Shown here: in pieces, positions 31,131-39,252 of the stretch
How the letters are laid out: the number at the start of each line of letters is the position of its first letter
Position numbering within the stretch: the stretch's first letter is position 1
IMG/VR virus record: IMGVR_UViG_3300036832_000548
Location: 1 to 64,000 of that record
Strand: one strand, 5' to 3'
DNA from: a virus
DNA length: 64,000 bases
Translations under genes and position numbers: made by a program
Notes under the pieces: model-generated
The model's input: only the letters and a program-made list of their open reading frames with translations
Told to the model about the DNA's origin: nothing
Databases searched by the model: none

Positions 31131-32279
31131 GTGCCGTTCAGAGCTTCAGAAATCGCAGTCATTACTGTCGGTGGCATGGATTTCAAGGATTGGGAAAATG
31201 TCACGGTCAAGATGGTGGAAGGAGAATCGAACCACAGTTTCAAGCTGTCGGTGTCGGAAGGAGCCCCGCTGACCAAAGATTTTGGGAGTCTGAAGATCAA
31301 GCCAGGGGATCATTGTACGATCACGCTGGGCGGTGAGCTGGCCATTTCTGGATACGTCGAGACGCGGCAAGTCGGCTACAACGCAACACAGCATGGCATT
31401 CAGATCATTGGGCACAGCTACAATAAGGCGGCGGCTGATGGCTCCGTCATGCACAAGACGATGGAGTTCAAGAACCAATCGCTGCAACAAATCGGGACGC
31501 AACTCCTGAAACCGTTCGGCATCCAGTTTGTCCCTAAGACGGCAATGCCTACCAAGCAATTTCCACGGGTGAACGTGGCGCCAGGTATGAGTGCGTGGCA
31601 TCAACTCGATATCCTTGCGCGCCAGCGGCAGGTGACCCTAGGGACTGACAAGCAAGGCAACGTGACAGGACGGACGTTTTTTCAGGGCGGCGGCGATGCG
31701 CTGGTCGAGGGCGTAAATATTCTTGATGGTCAAGAGGTCATGACCATGAACATGGGCGACGGGCCGCTCAATGAGAAAAGTCAGACACCCGGCAGCAATT
31801 TCAATTTTGGGCGCGAGGCCGCAGGCCCAACGTCAAAAACCGATAGCCGACCACTGGGTGAGTCTGGGAAGGGCGTATATGCGCCGCAGGTTGGATTGAC
31901 TGAGCATCACGGCGACAAGGACGACACCAAGGCGCGCGGCAATATGGAACAACAACGCCGCGGCCAAGAGCAGTTGCAAGTGACCATAGTGGTGCAGGGG
32001 TGGATGAGACCGTCAGGCGGCCTTTGGGAGCCGGGGACGAAGGTCATGGTGCAATCGCCCATGCTGTTGGTTAGTGAATCGCTCAAGCTCATGTCAGCGA
32101 CATTTACGCAAGACAACAAGTCAGGGACGCGCACGACGCTGGAGCTCACGCGCGAAACCGGCAGCGAACAGGACGCCAAGGACGGGAAGGCACCTTACAA
32201 CATGGATCCGAAAACCCCTGGCGGCGTGGACGATCCAAGCGATCCGTCCGGGGGCCGACCGGGATTCTCGCCGGGATAA
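31131..32279 (+). CDS. Baseplate hub protein (Mu gpP-like)
   Basis: 382 residues, related to Mu gp44/P2 gpD, the gp27-like hub below the tube. It has ITVGGMDFKDWENVTVK near the N-terminus, the GELAISGYVETRQVGY strand pair, ATQHGIQIIGHSYNKAAADG and VNVAPGMSAWHQLDILARQRQ, all typical. The C-terminus is unusual: DPSDPSGGRPGFSPG repeats the terminal tag of tape measures 2 and 3. GTG start at 31131. Confidence 0.85.
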   Translation: MPFRASEIAVITVGGMDFKDWENVTVKMVEGESNHSFKLSVSEGAPLTKDFGSLKIKPGDHCTITLGGELAISGYVETRQVGYNATQHGIQIIGHSYNKAAADGSVMHKTMEFKNQSLQQIGTQLLKPFGIQFVPKTAMPTKQFPRVNVAPGMSAWHQLDILARQRQVTLGTDKQGNVTGRTFFQGGGDALVEGVNILDGQEVMTMNMGDGPLNEKSQTPGSNFNFGREAAGPTSKTDSRPLGESGKGVYAPQVGLTEHHGDKDDTKARGNMEQQRRGQEQLQVTIVVQGWMRPSGGLWEPGTKVMVQSPMLLVSESLKLMSATFTQDNKSGTRTTLELTRETGSEQDAKDGKAPYNMDPKTPGGVDDPSDPSGGRPGFSPG

Positions 32280-32295
32280 TGGGAGACATCGACCG

Positions 32296-33207
32296 ATGGT
32301 GATGCGAAGCAACAGCGGCGACTCGGCTAACCGCATTCAAACTCATGCGTCCCGTGCGACTTTGCGCGAACTCGATTCGAGTCCGTTTTGGAGTGAGACA
32401 AAAGAACTCGATGTGATGGACAGCGAGACACATACCGGCGTCGAATTCGCTGAGAATTATGGGGGGACTTGTGTGCCGGCGAAACAGGACCAAGACGATC
32501 AGCAGCAACAACAAGGCCAACAGGACACTGGGGGTGGCAGCAGCGGTCCCGGAGGCGGCGGCGCTGGCTCGCAGGGCGAGGAAGGCCAACAGCCGCAGGG
32601 CGATGCCGCTGAGGCCATCGTGCTCTATCTCAATGGCTCGCGCAGCCATCCGGTCATCATATCGATGGGCGATCGGCGTCATCGCCTGATCGGATTAGAG
32701 GAAGGCGATGTTGCCAATCATCGGCTCCAGAGCGACCGGCAGCAATTTCTTCTGTCAAGCGACGGCACCTATCTATCGACGCGCGATGACAAGGTAATGC
32801 GGATCGCGCTGGTGCCGTCAGCGGATACTGGCACGCCGAAACCGCAACAGCCATCTGCGACACAAACAGCGGCGAGCGGAGGCAGCAGCGGCAGCTCGAG
32901 CAGCGGTGCAGGTCAGCAGAACCAACAAAAAAAGTACGGCCAGAAATCAGCCAAGAGCGACAACCAGAGTTCAAAGATCAGCATTCAACAAACAAAGGAC
33001 GCGACGACCGTTCAGCAAAACAGTGCATATTCACAGCAGGGGTCGGATCACAGCACGGTTTATTACGGAGACAAAACCAAGTCAGCGCAGGCGACCACCG
33101 ACCACGCGCATTTGCGCACGGGCGGCAATCGCATATTCACCGACAGCGGTGGGTGCTGGTCGACGGTGCCGATCCAGCAAAAGAAGGATGGCTACTGCAA
33201 AGAATAA
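32296..33207 (+). CDS. Baseplate central spike (Mu gp45-like)
   Basis: 303 residues. Follows the hub, as gp45 does in Mu. An OB-fold-like N-terminal half is interrupted by a Gln/Gly-rich loop (about 55-100), followed by VIISMGDRRHRLIGLEEGDV typical of gp45. The C-terminal part is repetitive and Gln/Ser-rich, suited to a trimeric beta-helix needle. A DHAHLRTGG motif lies near residue 271; an H-x-H pair binds iron at the apex of P2 gpV and phi92 spikes. The start is at the ATG at 32296 after GGGAGAC; the frame runs further upstream inside the hub gene. Confidence 0.75.
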   Translation: MVMRSNSGDSANRIQTHASRATLRELDSSPFWSETKELDVMDSETHTGVEFAENYGGTCVPAKQDQDDQQQQQGQQDTGGGSSGPGGGGAGSQGEEGQQPQGDAAEAIVLYLNGSRSHPVIISMGDRRHRLIGLEEGDVANHRLQSDRQQFLLSSDGTYLSTRDDKVMRIALVPSADTGTPKPQQPSATQTAASGGSSGSSSSGAGQQNQQKKYGQKSAKSDNQSSKISIQQTKDATTVQQNSAYSQQGSDHSTVYYGDKTKSAQATTDHAHLRTGGNRIFTDSGGCWSTVPIQQKKDGYCKE

Positions 33208-33211
33208 TCCC

Positions 33212-34399
33212 ATGCGCTGGTGGCTCAACACGGACGATCCGCAGATATTCGCGGTCGACAATGCGTCAGTCAGCGGGATGGATTTCTCGACGCTGCCGAT
33301 CAATTCGTGGATGGTGCAGTGGACGGATGGCAAGGGCGAGATCGAGAACCAGATTGACCCCAACACGAACGACAATGGCCTACGCGCAAGCTTTATCGAT
33401 GTCACGCCTTATGCATCATTCTTTCAGCAGTTCCTTACGCTGTTGCCAGGTCTGACACTGGCGCAAGCGCAGAAGGTTCAAACCGATCTGATCAAACAAA
33501 TCTTCGAAAGCAAGCGGCAGGACCCATTTCACTATCCTGTCGCATCTGGGGACTACTCGTGGGACGCATCGGACGAGGCGCTGTTTTCGTCTCATGGAGC
33601 GCAACTACAAAACAATCTTACAGAGATCGGCGCATCCGTTGTCTCCTACACGGCTTCCGCTACCATCACGATTCCAGCGGAGCAGGCGTGGGTTCGCATG
33701 TGGGGCGGATCGGGCGCGTCGGGTGCTGGATCATCTGTGTCTTATTTGATCGGATCGCCGGGTGTTGGCGCACCGGGTTATCTTGAAAAATTTCTGACCG
33801 GACTCACGCCAGGCCACACGCTCACCTACACGCGCGGCAATGGTGGCGCAGCGACGACAGGAGTGGGCGGCAACGGCACGCCATCGATCTTGGCGAGTGG
33901 CACGCAGACGATTCCTACGCTCACGGCGAATGGAAGCAACGGGACAAGCCTTAACAGCGCTGGCATGTATCCCACACAAGGCAGTGCAGGCGGGACGGCG
34001 ACTGGTGGTGACATCAACCGTAAGGGTCAGATGGGAGGGCCGTCAGTTACTCAACAAGCAGATAGTACTGGCGTGTTGGCGCTGTTGTTTGGAACGGCTG
34101 GTCAGACCGGACTGGCGAGCGGCGTTGATGGTTCCTATACTAGCCCCGGCAATCCGGGCAATCCGGGCGGCATGATCGTGTCCTGGGGCAACGTCGTCGT
34201 CACGACCGGCATGCAATGGATACCGATTGGTGCCAGCGCGCCGGTGGCCGTGACATCGACAGAGCAAACCGCAATTCTCAATGGCATCGCCGTGCGCACC
34301 AACACTCTTGCTGGCACGAAAAATACGAAAGTCGCGCAGGTCGAAGCGCTGACAGTGATCGCAGACGTAATCAATTACGACGTAACTGCGGGGTGGTGA
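33212..34399 (+). CDS. Glycine-rich tail/fibre-like protein
   Basis: 395 residues. The N-terminal 130 residues (RWWLNTDDPQIFAVDNASV...) contain a segment similar to small phage DUF4376-type domains near AQAQKVQTDLIKQI. Residues about 150-340 are Gly/Thr/Ser-rich with repeated GG turns, resembling the glycine-rich sandwiches of phage adhesins and the 987-residue protein at 44280. The end (TEQTAILNGIAVRTNTLAGT...VEALTVIADVINYDVTAGW) is helical. An ATG at 33188 is an alternative start but overlaps the spike gene. Confidence 0.6.
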   Translation: MRWWLNTDDPQIFAVDNASVSGMDFSTLPINSWMVQWTDGKGEIENQIDPNTNDNGLRASFIDVTPYASFFQQFLTLLPGLTLAQAQKVQTDLIKQIFESKRQDPFHYPVASGDYSWDASDEALFSSHGAQLQNNLTEIGASVVSYTASATITIPAEQAWVRMWGGSGASGAGSSVSYLIGSPGVGAPGYLEKFLTGLTPGHTLTYTRGNGGAATTGVGGNGTPSILASGTQTIPTLTANGSNGTSLNSAGMYPTQGSAGGTATGGDINRKGQMGGPSVTQQADSTGVLALLFGTAGQTGLASGVDGSYTSPGNPGNPGGMIVSWGNVVVTTGMQWIPIGASAPVAVTSTEQTAILNGIAVRTNTLAGTKNTKVAQVEALTVIADVINYDVTAGW

Positions 34400-34400
34400 A

Positions 34401-34583
34401 ATGGGCCAAGCATACCGACCCTCATGCGCCCAGTGTGGCTATGAGGCTCACGGCTTGCCGGATCGCAAGCAGGATCTGGTCCAGAAGCATGTCATGGGCG
34501 TGCTGGTCTGGCTCCATTTGCAGTGCGAGCAAATCTATCGACAGAACGCGGCGCCGCCGCCAGCACCGGCACCACAACAATGA
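34401..34583 (+). CDS. 60-residue CxxC protein
   Basis: Contains CAQCGYEAHG near the N-terminus and a Pro/Ala-rich end. Starts 1 base after the previous stop and overlaps the gp46-like start by ATGA, so translation is coupled. One CxxC only; could bind metal as a dimer. Unknown role. Confidence 0.55.
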   Translation: MGQAYRPSCAQCGYEAHGLPDRKQDLVQKHVMGVLVWLHLQCEQIYRQNAAPPPAPAPQQ

Positions 34584-35128
34584 CCGATATCTATCTGCAG
34601 GATCGGGTCAGTCTAGCCGGCACGTTCATGGATTGGCTGCAGAACGCTGATGGCTTGTCTGAGGAACAGGAGCTGGCCACGGCGGTGCGCGTGGCGATCG
34701 GTACGGACACCTTGGCCGCGATTGACGATCCGTTGCCTGATCTCGACAGCGAAGATCGCCGCGGCTGGTGGGGGGACTTGGACGCTGAGGAAATCTGGCA
34801 AGGCTGGCCAATAGGCTGCAAGAACTGGCTGCTGTTCCGCGCCAAGATTGCTGACCCTTATTCATGGGAAGGCGCAACCTTGGTGCGTGCCAAGGCTTAC
34901 ACCCGCCAAGCCCTGCAGCCGTTCATCGATCTGCACATCTGCAGTCGCATCGATGTCGACGCAACGCGCAGCGGTCGCGACCAGATCTCGGTGAGCGTCA
35001 GCATGTATCGCGGACCCAAGCGACTTATCGAGCTGCGCTTCCAAAGTCTGTGGGACGAAATCGGGCGCGATTATGTTCCGGTCGGATCGAAGGATCGATA
35101 CGTCACCGGCCAACCCCTTAATCCTTAA
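34580..35128 (+). CDS. Baseplate wedge protein (Mu gp46-like)
   Basis: 182 residues. The GP46 family pattern is clear: DRRGWWGDLDAEEI, then GCKNWLLFRAKI and the ALQPFIDLHIC helix. In Mu, gp46 is the T4 gp25-like wedge component that starts sheath assembly. Gene order gp45-46-47-48 is kept. Confidence 0.85.
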   Translation: MTDIYLQDRVSLAGTFMDWLQNADGLSEEQELATAVRVAIGTDTLAAIDDPLPDLDSEDRRGWWGDLDAEEIWQGWPIGCKNWLLFRAKIADPYSWEGATLVRAKAYTRQALQPFIDLHICSRIDVDATRSGRDQISVSVSMYRGPKRLIELRFQSLWDEIGRDYVPVGSKDRYVTGQPLNP

Positions 35129-35143
35129 TTTCGGATCTATCTC

Positions 35144-36232
35144 ATGCCGTGGACCACACCGTCACTCAAGACGGTCAGGCAGCTTACGCGCGATGCAATC
35201 ACGGCCAACCTTTACGGTGCCGTCTTCGTCGGCAACAACGTGCTGCGCGTCATGGCAGACACGATGGCGGGGCTGGCGCATCATGTCCTGCGCTATATCG
35301 ATTGGCTCGCGCTGCAGCTCCTGCCCGACACCGCTGAAACAGAATGGTTGGATCGGCATGGTTCCATCTGGCTGGTGAATTCAGATGGCACCATCGGACG
35401 AAAGCTGGCAACGCTGGCATTCGGTTCCATCTCGGTCACTGGCACACCCGGCGTTGTTATTCCGCTGGGCGCGACTTTGGTCAGCCAGCCAGCGACAGGC
35501 GCTGTCACAAATTACGAGACCATGGAACAGAGCGTTGTCGGCCAGACTTCGACATCGCTCAGCGTGCGGGCACTCGATGCTGGCAGTAACGGCAACCAGG
35601 CCGCAGGCCAGTTCTTGCTATTCAATCCAGCATTGAACGGCGTAGATCCTCCCGCCTCTGTGATTACGATCACGGGCGGCGCTGACGATGAGACGGACGA
35701 CGAGCTGCGGATGCGCGTTCTCAAGCGCATACAGCAGCCTCCGATGGGGGGAGATGCCACGGATTATGAAGCGTGGGCCTTGGCTGTGCCTGGAGTTACG
35801 CGAGCATGGGCATTTCCGCTAGAGCAAGGCATGGGCACGGTAACCATCCGCTTCATGATGGACGATCTTCGTGCCGACAATAACGGCTTCCCCTTGGCGG
35901 AAGACGTGACGGCGGTCGAAACCTACGTTGACTCGCAGCGCCCAGTGGCGGTCAAGGACATCTTCGTTGTCGCTCCAATTCCGTTTCCAATCGATCTGCG
36001 CATCAATCAATTGGTCGTTGATAGTGGCGCTACACGCGAAGCAATCGAGCAATCGCTGGTCGAGATGCTTTTTGAAAAAGCCGTTCCTGGCGGCACGATA
36101 TATGCCTCATGGGTCGAGGTGGCCATCGCTGACGCGCTAGGCGTCGATCATTTCGAACTGGTGTTTGCCACACAGGCGATGCCTAGTCCTGGACACTTGG
36201 CAATTCTGGGATCGATCATTTACGCGGGATAA
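35144..36232 (+). CDS. Baseplate J-like wedge protein (Mu gp47-like)
   Basis: 362 residues, equivalent to P2 gpJ/T4 gp6. Typical segments: LLPDTAETEWLDRHGSIW near residue 66, the GVVIPLGATLVSQ strand, VITITGGADDETDDELRMRVLKR in the middle (given in parts) and a PVAVKDIFVVAPIP strand. It makes the iris of the baseplate that opens at contraction. Confidence 0.92.
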   Translation: MPWTTPSLKTVRQLTRDAITANLYGAVFVGNNVLRVMADTMAGLAHHVLRYIDWLALQLLPDTAETEWLDRHGSIWLVNSDGTIGRKLATLAFGSISVTGTPGVVIPLGATLVSQPATGAVTNYETMEQSVVGQTSTSLSVRALDAGSNGNQAAGQFLLFNPALNGVDPPASVITITGGADDETDDELRMRVLKRIQQPPMGGDATDYEAWALAVPGVTRAWAFPLEQGMGTVTIRFMMDDLRADNNGFPLAEDVTAVETYVDSQRPVAVKDIFVVAPIPFPIDLRINQLVVDSGATREAIEQSLVEMLFEKAVPGGTIYASWVEVAIADALGVDHFELVFATQAMPSPGHLAILGSIIYAG

Positions 36233-36241
36233 GGGTTTGCG

Positions 36242-36958
36242 ATGCCGGATAGGCACATAAGGCGCGACGGTGATGCCTATGCGGTGCAATGTGCTGCGCT
36301 GTTGCCGCAAGGAGTAGCGTGGCCGCGAGAGCCTGATTCCGTCTTAATGAAAACGGTGCGTGGCCTCTCACAGATCTGGGGTTACGTCGATGGTCGCGCC
36401 GCTGACTTACTGGAAAGGGAAAGCGATCCGCGTCTGACAATCGAGCTGCTCCCGGATTGGGAGCGCAACTGGGGACTTCCTGATCCCTGCTTCAAAAGTG
36501 CGCTGACCATCGAGCAGCGGCATACGTTGCTGCTGTTCAAGATGACGCTGTTGGGTGCGCAAAGCCGACAGTGGTTCATCGATATCTCAAAGTGGCTCGG
36601 CTATAGCATCACGATCACGGAATTCGCGCCATTTACTTGCGGGATCTCGCAATTAGGTGACACGCGCGGCATGGAGTTGTGGGACGACACGCCAGGTCAG
36701 CATCCTGAATTGATGGATGATTTTCGTTGGGAAATCGGCCCACCTGAAACTCGATTTTACTGGCAGGTCCACGTTCACCTTGCGCCATTGATGTGGTTTC
36801 GATGTGGATCTGGCCGCGCCGGCGAGGACCCGCATCTGACGATCGGATATGCACAGGATCTTGAGTGTCTATTGAGGCGCTGGAAACCTGCTCAGACTGA
36901 CATCGTTTTTGATTACAGCAACCTATCTCCGCCGAACAAGTACGCAGGATTGCCATGA
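36242..36958 (+). CDS. Baseplate protein (Mu gp48/YmfQ-like, DUF2313)
   Basis: 238 residues. YmfQ features: LLPQGVAWPREPDSVLMKTV, then RAADLLERESDPRLTIELLPDWERNWGLPD (given in parts) and a cluster following CGISQLGD. P2 gpI/Mu gp48-type proteins link the wedge to tail fibres, which fits the fibre genes that follow. ATGA overlap with the first fibre gene. Confidence 0.88.
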   Translation: MPDRHIRRDGDAYAVQCAALLPQGVAWPREPDSVLMKTVRGLSQIWGYVDGRAADLLERESDPRLTIELLPDWERNWGLPDPCFKSALTIEQRHTLLLFKMTLLGAQSRQWFIDISKWLGYSITITEFAPFTCGISQLGDTRGMELWDDTPGQHPELMDDFRWEIGPPETRFYWQVHVHLAPLMWFRCGSGRAGEDPHLTIGYAQDLECLLRRWKPAQTDIVFDYSNLSPPNKYAGLP

Positions 36959-38742
36959 AATACGAGCCGCCGCTCACCAGCTCTGATCCGAATGCGCCGT
37001 ATATCAACGCGCAGGAGGGAAAGGGCATACATGGCTCGGTTCCAACGGCGGCGACCGTCGAAAATCCGCTGCGAGAGATTACGAGTCTGATCACGAACTC
37101 GGAACAGACGCCTGACGATGGTGACTTGATGCAGGTCACTCGCGGTGTCCGCGACGGACGATTGAACTTTCGCGTGGATCAAGGAACACCCGATGCACTT
37201 GTTGTCGCGCAACTGTCGCCGCCTATTACAGATTATGAGGCTGGCCTTGAAGTTCGTGTATTGGTGGCCCACAGCGCAAGCGGAACTGTGCCGGTTACAA
37301 TTCAGATTGGCAATCTTGCGACGGCGGGTGTCGTAAAATTAGACGGCACTGATTTGAAGGCCAACGATTTGTTGGCCGGACAGATTGCAGATTTGGTTTA
37401 TGATGGTGTTAATTTTCAGGTCCAGAACCTTGGCATTGCCGATCAAGCTGGTTCTGGCAACATTGATCGATATGAAATTACGATCCCCTACGTGCATGAC
37501 ACTGGTACTATCAATCATTTGATTGGTTTGTACGTTCCAAGTTTGCCCAATATAAATGAAGGGAGAACCGTTGAAATCAAACTGGCAAACAATACGACTG
37601 GGCCAGTTGATTTCAAGCCCAACAATTTCCCAGTCTATCCAGTGCGTCATCCTGACGGTACTGACCTGTCCGCAGGCGACGGCGTCATCAACCAGATTTT
37701 GCTTCTCGTTTGGGACGGCGGGCAGTGGCAGTTAATCAGCAGCCGCGCGGACCCGACTGCACTTATTGTAAGAACGCCAAAGCGATCGCTGCAGTTTCAG
37801 GACCCTAGCGCTGGATGGTGGGGAACCTACACGTCCTTCCCATTTATGATGCGCACGCCCAAGGCCGCTGGCAACAGCAGCCTATGGACGTTTAGTACGT
37901 TCATTCGTTGGCCGGTTTTGATCCCACGGCCTAATGTGGTTCCAGGCCATCAAACCGATCTTAGAGAGTTCGTCATATCCGCTGCCGACGCTACCGGACC
38001 TGCTACTGGTGGAGCTGGCGATGTGACCTGCCTGGAGTTTGAAGGCGCCGACATCGACACCTGTCTATCGACCTTTTGGGACAATACTAACGTCCCAAAA
38101 AGCGGTTACGGCGACTCCACTACGCCTGCAACGCATAACGGTGTTTTTGCGTGGGGCTTATTCAAAGACACAAACTGGCATCATCTAATGTGGCGGGGAG
38201 ACTCGATCAGCGCTCATCAAACTGAAGTGTGGATCGATGGCATTCTGGTAAATGCTGGTTCTGTGACTACTCCAAGCACGATGAATGCAGCACGGTTGCA
38301 CGCTCTCGGCACCGAAACTGGCCCGGATAATCCCGCTAACACGACTCCCACTCCTGTTGCGTTCCAACCATCAGTCTATGGCTGTCGTGCTCGCATGGCC
38401 GAGGTTGTCATGGTTGATGGGCAGTGGCTCGATTGGAGCGTCTTCGCCTATAACATCGGCGGCATAATGGTCCCGAAAGTGCTTAACATACCGGCGATGA
38501 ATTTCGGAGTGAACGGCTATTATTTGAACTGGTCGAATGCCACTGCCATGACAGAAACAACTTTAGGCTCCGACTACAGCGGCAAAGGCAATAATTGGAC
38601 GCCGGTCAACTTCACGGCTGCGCATCTGCATTTGGACTATCCCGGTAATCCTGACTCTACCGAGACCTTCGGAACCTTTACCAATGGCGGCACATGGCCA
38701 ACCGGCCTACCGCCAGGATGGCGCACGATTTCAGGACCGTGA
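36955..38742 (+). CDS. Tail fibre protein 1 with concanavalin-like domain
   Basis: 595 residues. Residues 1-110 (NPLREITSLITNSEQTPDDG, DLMQVTRGVRDGRLNF) are probably the baseplate-attachment end. Residues 110-270 are repetitive beta-rich shaft. The C-terminal 300 residues resemble LamG/concanavalin-like receptor-binding domains: WHHLMWRGDSI...EVWIDGILVN and the NWSNATAMTETT...GKGNNWTP signature seen in phage fibres. Paralogous along its length to the gene at 39253. Codon use in the shaft is more AT-rich than in the head genes. Confidence 0.8.
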   Translation: MKYEPPLTSSDPNAPYINAQEGKGIHGSVPTAATVENPLREITSLITNSEQTPDDGDLMQVTRGVRDGRLNFRVDQGTPDALVVAQLSPPITDYEAGLEVRVLVAHSASGTVPVTIQIGNLATAGVVKLDGTDLKANDLLAGQIADLVYDGVNFQVQNLGIADQAGSGNIDRYEITIPYVHDTGTINHLIGLYVPSLPNINEGRTVEIKLANNTTGPVDFKPNNFPVYPVRHPDGTDLSAGDGVINQILLLVWDGGQWQLISSRADPTALIVRTPKRSLQFQDPSAGWWGTYTSFPFMMRTPKAAGNSSLWTFSTFIRWPVLIPRPNVVPGHQTDLREFVISAADATGPATGGAGDVTCLEFEGADIDTCLSTFWDNTNVPKSGYGDSTTPATHNGVFAWGLFKDTNWHHLMWRGDSISAHQTEVWIDGILVNAGSVTTPSTMNAARLHALGTETGPDNPANTTPTPVAFQPSVYGCRARMAEVVMVDGQWLDWSVFAYNIGGIMVPKVLNIPAMNFGVNGYYLNWSNATAMTETTLGSDYSGKGNNWTPVNFTAAHLHLDYPGNPDSTETFGTFTNGGTWPTGLPPGWRTISGP

Positions 38743-38745
38743 CCC

Positions 38746-39240
38746 ATGTCAATTCTCACACACGACAGACCGGACCCGAGGTACTACACGAATATCGTGC
38801 AGTACGACAATGGGGACTGGGCAGCTGATCCACTTCCAGTTGACGATACGATCATATATCCGACCAGGGGCGGATACACCGGAGCAGGCATTCCATTTCC
38901 AGGCTTGCGCACGACCACTGCAGGCAGCGTGAAAACTATGGCGCAACAGCTGATCTACAAATACGCGCCCAACGACTTACAACGAAATGCTCTCTACATC
39001 TTGGTAACTCAAACATCCGGTACTGCTTGGACGAACGCCAAGGCGATGATGGACTGGATAGCTGCGGTCAATGCTTTCAGAGATACAACAATTGCGAACA
39101 TCAAAACATTAAACTTCAACCAGATTGTTATGTATATCCCGCCTCTTGGAATGCCGCCCTGGCCTGTGCCACCGGCTGGCTTGACGCCAGTATCGGGAGC
39201 ACGGGTGGGCAGTGCTACTTATGCGCTTCGCTATTCTTAA
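38746..39240 (+). CDS. Fibre partner protein 1
   Basis: 164 residues. Pattern DRPDPRYYTNIVQYDNGDW at the N-terminus, then a helical NDLQRNALYILV and AKAMMDWIAAVNAFRDTTIANIKTL, and a Pro-rich MPPWPVPPAG end. Paralogous to the gene at 41165-41611. Placed directly after fibre 1, so it may be the fibre assembly chaperone; the helical middle agrees with phage tail fibre assembly factors, but this is inference. Confidence 0.6.
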   Translation: MSILTHDRPDPRYYTNIVQYDNGDWAADPLPVDDTIIYPTRGGYTGAGIPFPGLRTTTAGSVKTMAQQLIYKYAPNDLQRNALYILVTQTSGTAWTNAKAMMDWIAAVNAFRDTTIANIKTLNFNQIVMYIPPLGMPPWPVPPAGLTPVSGARVGSATYALRYS

Positions 39241-39252
39241 AGGAGAGATGAC

